DNA of 6,151 bases from JADLGJ01 sp031423615. Lineage in GTDB: Bacteria; Omnitrophota; Gorgyraeia; Zapsychrales; JANLHA01. Positions 1 to 5,659 of the stretch are shown in pieces. A program made the position numbers and the translations under genes. Each line of letters starts with the position of its first letter. The first letter of the stretch is position 1. The notes under the pieces are model-generated. The model saw nothing but the letters and a program-made list of their open reading frames with translations. It did not search any database and was not told where the DNA came from. The stretch lies in the NCBI GenBank assembly GCA_031423615.1, contig JANPFV010000044.1, positions 1 through 6,151 on the forward strand, given 5' to 3'.

Positions 1-123
1 ACCAAACGAAAAGAAAAACTTCGTCCGGTAGACCAAGCGTCCAATGTTTTTCGTTCTTCGGCAGATAAGGTTATAGGTTCGGCTAAGTTCATGCATAAGT
101 ATTATGACATCGTCGAGCGATAG
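1..123 (+). CDS. C-terminal fragment of an unrecognised protein
   Basis: Frame 1 is open from the first base to a TAG at 121-123, giving 40 residues that end in KFMHKYYDIVER. The start lies outside the window. The fragment is basic and probably helical, with no membrane segment and no motif I recognise, so no function can be given. It reads as real coding sequence because the frame is open from the edge and has plausible codon use, but 40 codons is weak support. The repeat-rich region begins right after its stop, so this gene may mark the edge of the neighbouring conserved chromosome. Confidence 0.5.
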   Translation, partial: TKRKEKLRPVDQASNVFRSSADKVIGSAKFMHKYYDIVER

Positions 124-131
124 GTAAAGTT

Positions 132-164
132 AAAAGTAAACTAATTTATGACTCACTACATTAG
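132..164 (+). mobile_element. Possible relic of an IS630-type transposase 3' end
   Basis: Read on the + strand this stretch encodes KSKLIYDSLH followed by TAG. The transposase tail at the other end of the window (reverse strand, 6014-6151) ends KCKEALDSLH followed by TAG. Six of ten residues are the same. At DNA level the last 15 bases (150-164, GACTCACTACATTAG) match 14 of 15, and an ungapped comparison over 33 bases matches about 24. Similarity stops at the stop codon and is not clear further upstream. It may be a remnant of a second IS630 copy in opposite orientation, or a chance match strengthened by the short length. Confidence 0.3.
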
Positions 165-179
165 CTAGTGTCCTAGGAG

Positions 180-245
180 AAAAACCGGGACACATTGACT
201 TTTGCTGCCTCATCCTTAGAAAAACTCAATGTGTCCCACTTATTT
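180..245 (-). repeat. Palindromic repeat, copy 1 (reverse orientation)
   Basis: The core at 187-237 begins GGGACACATTGA and ends TCAATGTGTCCC, a perfect 12-bp inverted repeat. A further 4-bp T/A pairing follows after one mismatch, leaving a loop of about 17 bases. The 51-bp core is the exact reverse complement of copy 3 (3869-3919). Its flanks also match copy 2 in inverted orientation: AAAAACCGGG on the left and CCCACTTATTT on the right, so copies 1 and 2 share about 65 bp. The size and shape suit a REP- or MITE-like non-autonomous element. Read leftward, the hairpin is followed by GGTTTTT, so it could also terminate leftward transcripts. Confidence 0.85.
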
Positions 246-411
246 ACAAGCGAAAATCGCTTACTTCAGCGAGATTTGATGCCATATTTGAAACCTCTTA
301 TTAAATGGTGAACGAAGGCATCGGAATTCTTTTAGCACGCTAATTTAGTCGGGAATTAAGTCATGCGGCAACAGAATTCTGAAAACTCATGGAAGATAGA
401 AGTGGAGCCGA
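246..411. other. Intergenic leader with a small hairpin, no gene seen
   Basis: This is the 5' flank of the membrane-protein gene. It contains a perfect 6-bp hairpin at 248-262 (AAGCGA, loop AAA, TCGCTT) just inside repeat copy 1. I find no convincing -35/-10 pair and no open frame of note. The last part holds the GGAG ribosome binding site (404-407) of the downstream gene. Confidence 0.4.
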
Positions 412-885
412 ATGAGAAAATTTAAGTATTGGGTTTTAGGCAGTGGTATATGTCTTGTAGCATTATCGTTAATTTGTGTTCCAAATGGATTGGGCACAAA
501 TATGAAACGTAACACCAGCGCTTTTCACTATCTTGCAGATGGCGGAGCATTTATGACGCCGGCAGTGGGTGTTATGCTGGTCATCGGAATTTTGCTTATT
601 GTTATCTCTCTTAGAATGTCCTTTCCATCAAGACGTAAACTCAACCAGATCTCCAGCTTTCTTTATATGGCTATTACAATTGCTCGTGTTCTTGCATGGG
701 AAAATAAAAGCCATGAGCAGATCGCCGACCTATTGGATGCTGTTCATAATTTGCCTGACTTTATTAATAAGTGGGATGAATGGAATGAGAATTATTTCTT
801 GGAGATGCTTAAGGCATATGATGATAAATGGGTGAAGGATGACAGGGATTTTAGTTTGTTGCGTTATTGGCAGTCTAAAAAGTAG
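412..885 (+). CDS. Small two-helix inner-membrane protein, function unknown
   Basis: This encodes 157 residues from ATG at 412, with GGAG at 404-407 four bases upstream. Two hydrophobic segments are visible at about residues 6-26 and 47-67. Basic residues before the first (MRKFK) and after the second (RMSFPSRRK) predict both termini in the cytoplasm with a short periplasmic loop between. The remaining ~85 residues form a soluble, helical, acidic and tryptophan-rich tail (for example WDEWNENYF at 121-129). I do not recognise a family. It is the only gene between two inverted palindromic repeats, which suggests it travels as a passenger; small membrane proteins in that setting are sometimes immunity or stress proteins, but nothing here shows that. 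Its codons look more AT-rich than those of the SulP gene. No obvious promoter lies upstream, and the hairpin of repeat copy 2 followed by a T-run could end its transcript. Confidence 0.75.
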   Translation: MRKFKYWVLGSGICLVALSLICVPNGLGTNMKRNTSAFHYLADGGAFMTPAVGVMLVIGILLIVISLRMSFPSRRKLNQISSFLYMAITIARVLAWENKSHEQIADLLDAVHNLPDFINKWDEWNENYFLEMLKAYDDKWVKDDRDFSLLRYWQSKK

Positions 886-922
886 GGGTTAAACTAAAGT
901 TAGTTGAAATTAAATAGAGCAG

Positions 923-956
923 TTCCTCTTGCCGACTATAATAGTCGGAAAAGGAA
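923..956. promoter_or_regulatory. 17-bp palindrome within a longer imperfect hairpin
   Basis: Positions 932-948 read CCGACTATAATAGTCGG, an exact palindrome around a central A. Outer TTCC (923-926) and GGAA (953-956) can extend the stem. There is no T-run after it on either strand, so it is not a normal intrinsic terminator. It lies 38 bases after the membrane-protein stop and abuts repeat copy 2. It could be an operator, an RNA hairpin or part of a mobile-element end. I cannot tell which. Confidence 0.4.
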
Positions 957-1019
957 AATAAGTGGGACACATTGAGTTTTTCTAAGAGTGGCAGCAAAAG
1001 TCAATGTGTCCCGGTTTTT
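956..1019 (+). repeat. Palindromic repeat, copy 2 (forward orientation)
   Basis: The core at 964-1012 keeps both perfect 12-bp arms. It is two bases shorter than copies 1 and 3 in the loop (TAAGAGTGGCAGC instead of TAAGGATGAGGCAGC). The flanks AAATAAGT and CCGGTTTTT match copy 1 in inverted orientation. Because the stem is followed by GG and seven T (1015-1021), this copy has the form of a rightward rho-independent terminator. That would insulate the downstream exported-protein pair from the membrane-protein transcript. Confidence 0.85.
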
Positions 1020-1044
1020 TTATTTTGTCCCGGTTTTTTTATTT
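1007..1044. repeat. Exact 19-bp tandem duplication at the right end of copy 2
   Basis: The unit TGTCCCGGTTTTTTTATTT occurs at 1007-1025 and again at 1026-1044 without mismatch. It duplicates the last bases of the palindromic repeat and its T-rich flank, directly upstream of the ribosome binding site of the gene at 1060. Replication slippage or a nested end of a second element copy would both explain it. Confidence 0.85.
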
Positions 1045-1059
1045 CAGAAAGGAGAAAAC

Positions 1060-2079
1060 TTGAAAAAGATATTATGTTTCGCAATTGTACTGCTCTGCTT
1101 GTCCGTCCCGGCATCGGCCGCGGATCTGCCCAAATTTGACACATTCAAGAATACTCGTGGGGACGTGACAGTGGTTTATCCTGAAGGCTGGCACGTCAAG
1201 GAAGTGGTTAAGAACAATCCCTATCAGATTTTTATTTCCCGCGAGAAACTTATTGCGTCTGATTCAAAGTTCCAGGTGGGGATGACGTTTGCTAAATTTT
1301 ATAATAACGGCTGGTACATGGATTTTAAACCCAATGACCGTGAGAAATATTACTCTTTGGTTCTTGAGGCCACGAAAAAGCCCGACAGCCCAGTCAGAAT
1401 TATCAAAGAAGAGCGGATCCAGCTCGCGGGTGTCGAAGCCCTGTTGGTAGAACAAAAAGGTGTTCTCGTCAAGGACATGATCCATATGTTCTATTTATAT
1501 GTGCTCAAAGATGATGTCGGTATGTTCTTTTGCCTTGAGGCCCCGGAGGATGAATTCGAAAATTACCGGGACACGTTTCGCCAGAGCATAACCAACTCCA
1601 CTTTTTTTGTTACGGACGGCAAAGACAGCGACAATACGCTATTGATGAACGAGGCCAGTAACCTTGTGGCGTATGAAATGCAAAGGCAGATGAAAGAAGG
1701 GATGGATTTTGAGGCGATGAGCAAAATTTTTGATGAGGCGGCCGCTATGAGCCCCGCGAATGGAACGTTGTATTCCCTGATCGGTGGATACATGTTCCAC
1801 ATGGCCAAGGCCTCCGACGATGAATACAAGACGCAGATGGGCCCGCAAGTCATTGAATTACTTAAATTATCGGAAAAATATTATGACAAGCATCCCGGTA
1901 GTTATGATGAAGCAATCATGAAATTTTACCGTTCACAGAATAATTACCTCATCGCCGATACCTATCAGTATTTTCTTAGAAATAAAGCTGACGCTAAACC
2001 TTATTATGAAAAGTCGCTCTCCTTCTTGGAGCATCCAATGGCAAAAAGAGAGTTAGAGCAGATCCTGTCACCGAAATGA
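1060..2079 (+). CDS. Exported protein: PsbP/Mog1-like N-terminal half, helical TPR-like C-terminal half
   Basis: I place the start at TTG 1060 because AAGGAG at 1049-1054 precedes it by five bases and because it yields a clean signal peptide: KK, a hydrophobic core, and AxA cleavage after residue 20 (VPASA, then ADLPKF). A GTG at 988 in the same frame would put repeat DNA into the protein and destroy the signal peptide. The product is 339 residues. Residues ~28-185 alternate strands and helices with a VYPEGWHVKE segment near 39-48, reminiscent of PsbP/Mog1/DUF1795-type domains; this is a resemblance, not a firm family call. Residues ~195-335 are helical and aromatic-rich, like TPR repeats, ending in a segment PYYEKSLSFLEHP at 314-326. 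The gene overlaps the next one by ATGA, implying co-translation. Likely periplasmic; the role is unknown. A broken paralogue of its C-terminal end lies at 5660-5917. Confidence 0.85.
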   Translation: MKKILCFAIVLLCLSVPASAADLPKFDTFKNTRGDVTVVYPEGWHVKEVVKNNPYQIFISREKLIASDSKFQVGMTFAKFYNNGWYMDFKPNDREKYYSLVLEATKKPDSPVRIIKEERIQLAGVEALLVEQKGVLVKDMIHMFYLYVLKDDVGMFFCLEAPEDEFENYRDTFRQSITNSTFFVTDGKDSDNTLLMNEASNLVAYEMQRQMKEGMDFEAMSKIFDEAAAMSPANGTLYSLIGGYMFHMAKASDDEYKTQMGPQVIELLKLSEKYYDKHPGSYDEAIMKFYRSQNNYLIADTYQYFLRNKADAKPYYEKSLSFLEHPMAKRELEQILSPK

Positions 2080-3491
2080 GATTAAGTTACATGCTTGTTA
2101 TATTACTTTTTAACCCCACGACAGCGAGTGCGTCTGGTTATTTAGGAAGTTACGACGTTCCTAATCATAAAGTTCCTGATTACAAAGTCGAAAACTGCAT
2201 CCCGTCGCAGGGGCAATATGATAAGAGTGATTTGTCAGCCGGGTTGAAATTGTTCCGCAACAATGACTGCAGTGCCGCTGTCATTGCCCTTGATCAGTTT
2301 ATTGATGCTCACGCCGTAGAAGCGCAACAGATGCAGCAATCGTTGACCGAATACGCCTGGGAATCCAAAGCAAAGATCTTTTCATATGCCGCGCTCAATG
2401 ACGTGTCATTAGCGTTGTTCATCAAAGGAAAATGCTTGGAGCAACTCGGTCTTCAGAACGAAGCGGTTGCGACCTATACGACGTTGATTGATAAATATTC
2501 TTATGGCCAGTGTTGGGACCCGCAGGGAAGTTTTGTGAAACCTGCGGAGGAAGCGGCCGTGAGATTAGATAAAACAATAACTGCGAGAATACATGTCGTC
2601 GCAAATCAACACCCGGGCAATGAATTTGAAAAGAGTCCGGAATACCGCGCAATAAAAGAATCGCAAGAAAGACTTAAAACAGAAGGCAAGGTTTTAGCCG
2701 ACCTCCCGGATGAGCAAAAATTTTTTATGGAAAAATACCGAGGTGTGCTTGATTCCGCAGAAAGACAAGGATACGAATATCTCCTTGCGCCCAATATTAG
2801 AAAATGCCTCAACCGGCAAACTGAGGATTATTTTAAAAGCCAGATTGAGTCTCCCCTCACTGATCAAAGCCGGATTTTAATTGATTCAGTTGCCGGTCAG
2901 AAGGACATTTATCGCCTGCAAATTTATACGGAAACAACAACCGACTATCAGGATGCAAAAGGAAATTCTGAAAAAGACCATTCAATCACTTCAATTGCAC
3001 GGGATCTATATAAAATAAATAATGACTTTTTCTTGGTTGTTCATTGCCCCACTGACCAGGACATAAAAAGTTTTAATGACAGCCAGAACCAACCCTTGGG
3101 GGAAATGAAAACCGAAGAGGTTGATTATTTCGGAGATGTGACAGAGATAAAAAGATTCGATTCTTCGGGCCGAGTCATTTCCATCGAGAAACAAAAAAAG
3201 GGAAAAGTGTTTCAACGGGGTGAGTATTATCCGGGAACGATCATCTTTAAGTATGATAGTTACTCTGGGGATGATGACACAGAGGGATATTTTAAAACAT
3301 ATTATGAGGACGGTAAGCTCAAGTCCGAAGTCCCCATGATCAATGGTCAGTGGCATGGACTTGAAAAGCATTATCGCCGCGACGGGATACTGGAACGGAC
3401 AATGAAATATATTAAAGGAATGCCCGAAAATTACCAAGCTCCCGGTGAGTCTTCGCCATTCGGCCCCCCTCAGGGGTCAAATTCGTTTTAA
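2076..3491 (+). CDS. Exported protein with TPR-like helices and C-terminal MORN/YwqK-like repeats
   Basis: The ATG at 2076 overlaps the upstream TGA (ATGA), and no strong ribosome binding site is visible, so translation is probably coupled to the gene at 1060. The product is 471 residues. Residues 1-19 form a signal peptide ending TTASA before SGYLG. Residues ~53-79 and ~112-142 look like TPR helices; the second is the clearer (ALFIKGKCLEQLGLQNEAV). Residues ~185-340 are charged and unassigned. Residues ~402-450 carry MORN_2/YwqK-type units: YYEDGKLKSEVPMINGQWHG, then HYRRDGILERTMKYIKG. Six cysteines (41, 65, 120, 146, 244, 324) would lie outside the cytoplasm and could form disulphides. The last ~18 residues are Pro/Gly/Ser-rich and look disordered. 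Pairing with another exported TPR-like protein suggests a shared envelope role, perhaps a partner complex. No enzymatic motif is visible. Confidence 0.85.
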   Translation: MRLSYMLVILLFNPTTASASGYLGSYDVPNHKVPDYKVENCIPSQGQYDKSDLSAGLKLFRNNDCSAAVIALDQFIDAHAVEAQQMQQSLTEYAWESKAKIFSYAALNDVSLALFIKGKCLEQLGLQNEAVATYTTLIDKYSYGQCWDPQGSFVKPAEEAAVRLDKTITARIHVVANQHPGNEFEKSPEYRAIKESQERLKTEGKVLADLPDEQKFFMEKYRGVLDSAERQGYEYLLAPNIRKCLNRQTEDYFKSQIESPLTDQSRILIDSVAGQKDIYRLQIYTETTTDYQDAKGNSEKDHSITSIARDLYKINNDFFLVVHCPTDQDIKSFNDSQNQPLGEMKTEEVDYFGDVTEIKRFDSSGRVISIEKQKKGKVFQRGEYYPGTIIFKYDSYSGDDDTEGYFKTYYEDGKLKSEVPMINGQWHGLEKHYRRDGILERTMKYIKGMPENYQAPGESSPFGPPQGSNSF

Positions 3492-3540
3492 TGGTTATTT
3501 TTTTTGCTGGTTTTTAACGCGAAATATTCCAAGGAAAGTT

Positions 3541-3555
3541 AGTGTGTCCCAGTTT
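3541..3555 (-). repeat. Partial end of the palindromic repeat
   Basis: TGTGTCCCAGTTT at 3543-3555 is the exact reverse complement of AAACTGGGACACA at 3864-3876, the left end and flank of repeat copy 3. Only the end is present; the rest of the 51-bp core is missing. The two ends form a 13-bp perfect inverted pair around the carA promoter and gene fragment. Confidence 0.5.
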
Positions 3556-3594
3556 CTATTTAAGGGTCAGTCGCGTGTCCTCGGCAACCCAATA

Positions 3595-3622
3595 TTGACT
3601 TTCCTTGTTTCAATGTTATATT
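3595..3622 (+). promoter_or_regulatory. Sigma70-type promoter upstream of the carA fragment
   Basis: TTGACT at 3595-3600 (five of six to consensus) and TATATT at 3617-3622 are separated by 16 bases in AT-rich DNA. Transcription would begin near 3629-3630, leaving a leader of about 43 bases before the carA ATG. This was probably the native carA promoter. As placed, it could now drive the SulP gene through the carA fragment, unless the hairpin of repeat copy 3 stops it. I see no PyrR attenuator or arginine operator that I can support. Confidence 0.55.
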
Positions 3623-3672
3623 AATTCAAATTAAATTCTTACCTATTTAACATTTCTGCAGTTTTGGGTTTC

Positions 3673-3858
3673 ATGAAAGACGCAATTCTATATCTTGAAG
3701 ACGGCAAAGTTTTCCGCGGCCGTTGCCTGACCGTGACCGGGGAAACGATAGGAGAAGTTGTCTTTAACACCGCGATGAGCGGGTATCAGGAAGTGTTGAC
3801 TGATCCTTCCTACGCCGGCCAGATTGTCGTCATGACCTATCCTTTGATCGGCAATTAA
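3673..3858 (+). pseudogene. carA: 5' fragment of carA, carbamoyl-phosphate synthase small subunit
   Basis: From ATG 3673 the frame encodes 61 residues that are unmistakably the start of the CarA N-terminal domain: AILYLEDGKVFRGR, GEVVFNTAMSGYQEVLTDPS and YAGQIVVMTYPLIGN. Intact CarA is about 360-380 residues and continues GNYGVN; here GGC AAT is followed by TAA, as if the TAC codon was cut after TA. The glutaminase (class I amidotransferase) domain with its catalytic Cys-His-Glu is entirely absent, and no further carA sequence occurs in the window. The product would be non-functional. The break lies about 10 bases before repeat copy 3, so repeat insertion plus deletion or recombination is the likely cause. 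A TTG at 3664 could add three residues, but the ATG matches the family start better. No clear ribosome binding site is seen. A working carA would be expected elsewhere in the genome. Confidence 0.9.
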
Positions 3859-3868
3859 GGGAAAAACT

Positions 3869-3919
3869 GGGACACATTGAGTTTTTCTAAGGATGAGGCA
3901 GCAAAAGTCAATGTGTCCC
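3869..3919 (+). repeat. Palindromic repeat, copy 3 (forward orientation)
   Basis: This 51-bp core has perfect 12-bp arms and is identical to the reverse complement of copy 1 at 187-237. Its flanks differ from copies 1 and 2 (AAACT on the left, GGATATT on the right), so the mobile or conserved unit is probably the core itself. It occupies the whole gap between the carA fragment and the SulP start. The mRNA would fold a stable hairpin ending 10 bases before the SulP AUG. No T-run follows, so it is a poor terminator here. Confidence 0.9.
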
Positions 3920-3929
3920 GGATATTCTT

Positions 3930-5603
3930 ATGAAAAAACCCACCCTTGCAAAAAGTTATGCCTTAGAGCCAAAGCTCATCACCGTTTTTAAAGAAGGCTA
4001 CACATCCGCAATTTTCTATAAAGACTTATTAGCCGGAATTATTGTCGGCATTGTCGCTTTGCCGTTGTCTATTGCCATTGCGATTGCTTCGGGAGTCAAA
4101 CCCGAACAGGGATTGATCACGGCGGTGGTTGCGGGTTTTCTGATTTCTATGTTTAGCGGAAGCCGGGTCCAAATCGGTGGGCCAACGGGAGCTTTCATTA
4201 TTATTGTTTTTGGAATCGTGCAAAAATATGGATACGAAGGGTTAGCTGCGGCGACATTAATGGCCGGGTTCTTTCTTATTATTGTCGGTTTGGCGAAATT
4301 TGGAGACATGATTAAGTTTATTCCTTATCCCGTGACCGTGGGATTTACTGGCGGAATTGCCGTTATTATTTTCACGACCCAGATCCGTGATTTTTTCGGT
4401 TTATCTATTCCCGTCATGCCGGACCATTTTGTGGATAAATGGGCGGTTTATTTTCAATATTTTTCTTCGGCCCAAATCAAGGCGTTTCTTTTAGGGGGAA
4501 TGACCATTGTCATTACAGTCTGGTGGCCACGAGTCACCAGACGCTTGCCGGGACCGCTATTGGCCATTATCGTAACGACCGTTATCGTCTATTTTTTCCA
4601 TTGGAATGTGGCAACGATCGGCAGCCAATTTGGTCAGGTCGCTAATGTTTTCCCTAGCCCGCATATCCCCAAAATCAATTATGATATTTTTATAAAGCTG
4701 ATCCCAGCGGCGCTGACTATTGCCTTACTCGCCGGAATAGAATCTTTATTGTCCGCCGTTGTTGCTGACGGAATGACCGGCCGCAAGCACAGGTCCAATA
4801 TGGAACTTGTCGCCCAAGGCATCGCCAACATCGTTTCTCCCCTCTTTACCGGAATCCCGGCCACGGGAGCGATTGCCCGTACCGCGACAAATATTAAAAA
4901 TGGAGGCTTAACTCCGGTTTCCGGTATGGTCCATGCCGTGACCGTATTGATTTTATTTATATTTTTTGGAAAATTGACAGCGCTGATTCCCATGGCGACC
5001 CTTGCGGGAATTTTAATTGTCATCGCTTACAATATGAGTGAATGGCATTTATTTATTAAATTATTGCGGGCGAAAAAAGGCGACATTCTGGTGTTGATGA
5101 CGACTTTTCTTTTAACGGTTTTTATCGACTTAACCGTGGCCATCGAAGTCGGTGTCGTCCTTTCTGCGTTTCTTTTTATGCACCGGGTGGTGGCCCTGAC
5201 CTTGGTGGATAATATCACGGATAATTTTGAAGAAAATCCCCGCGACCAGAATCAGATCAATAATAAAAGCATTCCCAAAGAAGTCGAGGTTTTTGAAATC
5301 CATGGCCCTTTCTTTTTTGGCGCGGCCGATAAATTCCGCGATATGCTAAGGCAGATTGAGCGTAAGCCAAAATTTTTAATTATTGGCTTAAAACATGTTC
5401 CCAGCATCGATTCAACGGGTTTGCGGGCCTTAGAAGATATTTATGAGAATTCCTGCAGGGATAAAACCAAGCTTTTGTTATTCGGGACATCACCTCAGCT
5501 AAAGAAGATGCTGCAAGACATGGGGTTTGTAGAAAAAATAGGCAAAGAATCTTTTTACGAAACCATTGATGAGGCTCTGGAGTACGCCCGCACCAGGCAA
5601 TAA
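3930..5603 (+). CDS. SulP-family anion transporter with C-terminal STAS domain
   Basis: The product is 557 residues, full length for bacterial SulP proteins such as DauA (about 560). The membrane domain spans ~30-425 with the UraA-type fold of 14 segments in two inverted repeats. Family hallmarks are visible: DLLAGIIVGIVALPLSIAIA at 32-51, GGPTGAF at 83-89, E271 in GIESLLSAVVADGMTGRKH, and IPATGAIARTATN at 309-321. A cytoplasmic STAS domain follows at ~452-553, with FEIHGPFFFGAA and the loop DSTGLRALEDI at 494-504. Such proteins move sulfate, bicarbonate or C4-dicarboxylates across the inner membrane, driven by H+ or Na+. The substrate cannot be read here, and no carbonic anhydrase or sulfur gene is nearby. 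The start is supported by normal N-terminal family sequence, but no good ribosome binding site precedes it; the native upstream region appears replaced by repeat copy 3. A terminator-like hairpin follows immediately. Confidence 0.93.
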   Translation: MKKPTLAKSYALEPKLITVFKEGYTSAIFYKDLLAGIIVGIVALPLSIAIAIASGVKPEQGLITAVVAGFLISMFSGSRVQIGGPTGAFIIIVFGIVQKYGYEGLAAATLMAGFFLIIVGLAKFGDMIKFIPYPVTVGFTGGIAVIIFTTQIRDFFGLSIPVMPDHFVDKWAVYFQYFSSAQIKAFLLGGMTIVITVWWPRVTRRLPGPLLAIIVTTVIVYFFHWNVATIGSQFGQVANVFPSPHIPKINYDIFIKLIPAALTIALLAGIESLLSAVVADGMTGRKHRSNMELVAQGIANIVSPLFTGIPATGAIARTATNIKNGGLTPVSGMVHAVTVLILFIFFGKLTALIPMATLAGILIVIAYNMSEWHLFIKLLRAKKGDILVLMTTFLLTVFIDLTVAIEVGVVLSAFLFMHRVVALTLVDNITDNFEENPRDQNQINNKSIPKEVEVFEIHGPFFFGAADKFRDMLRQIERKPKFLIIGLKHVPSIDSTGLRALEDIYENSCRDKTKLLLFGTSPQLKKMLQDMGFVEKIGKESFYETIDEALEYARTRQ

Positions 5604-5625
5604 GTAGGGACAGACCCTACTTTTT
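5602..5625 (+). terminator. Terminator-like hairpin after the SulP gene
   Basis: AAGTAGGG (5602-5609) and CCCTACTT (5615-5622) pair perfectly around the loop ACAGA, and the T-run continues to 5625. The stem begins within the SulP stop codon. The form is that of a short rho-independent terminator. The GGGACAGACCC core is also a signature often seen at REP-like repeats associated with IS200-like (RAYT/Y1) transposases, so it may be a repeat used as a terminator. Confidence 0.65.
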
Positions 5626-5659
5626 AAAGATAACATTATGGGAGGCTGTTAAAGGAAGA

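Larger units (their letters stand above)
180..1019. mobile_element. Possible cassette: gene bracketed by inverted repeat copies 1 and 2
   Basis: The two repeat copies that share extended flanks (180-245 and 956-1019) lie in opposite orientation on either side of a single gene (412-885). The layout is that of a small passenger unit with ~65-bp terminal inverted repeats. It holds no transposase, and I see no convincing target-site duplication at its edges, so mobility is inferred only from architecture. Alternatives are two independent insertions of a REP-like element, or an invertible segment recombining between the repeats. Confidence 0.35.

Noticed and set aside
885..960. Integron attC-like site after the membrane-protein gene (GTTAAAC near 889)
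   Set aside because: No paired RYYYAAC/GTTRRRY arms with the usual spacing, and the flanking structure is explained by the palindromic repeats. No integrase is present.
988..1059. Upstream in-frame GTG start for the exported protein at 1060
   Set aside because: It would translate repeat copy 2 and the tandem duplication and bury the signal peptide. TTG at 1060 has AAGGAG five bases upstream and gives a standard signal peptide.
3463..3505. Terminator after the second exported protein (CCCC-TCA-GGGG hairpin and a T-run)
   Set aside because: The hairpin at about 3467-3477 is short and inside the coding end, and the T-run at 3498-3505 is some 20 bases away, so the two do not form a normal terminator.
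4016..5218. Long reverse-strand open frames within the SulP gene
   Set aside because: They mirror the codon pattern of a gene with strong family identity on the + strand and have no recognisable protein features.
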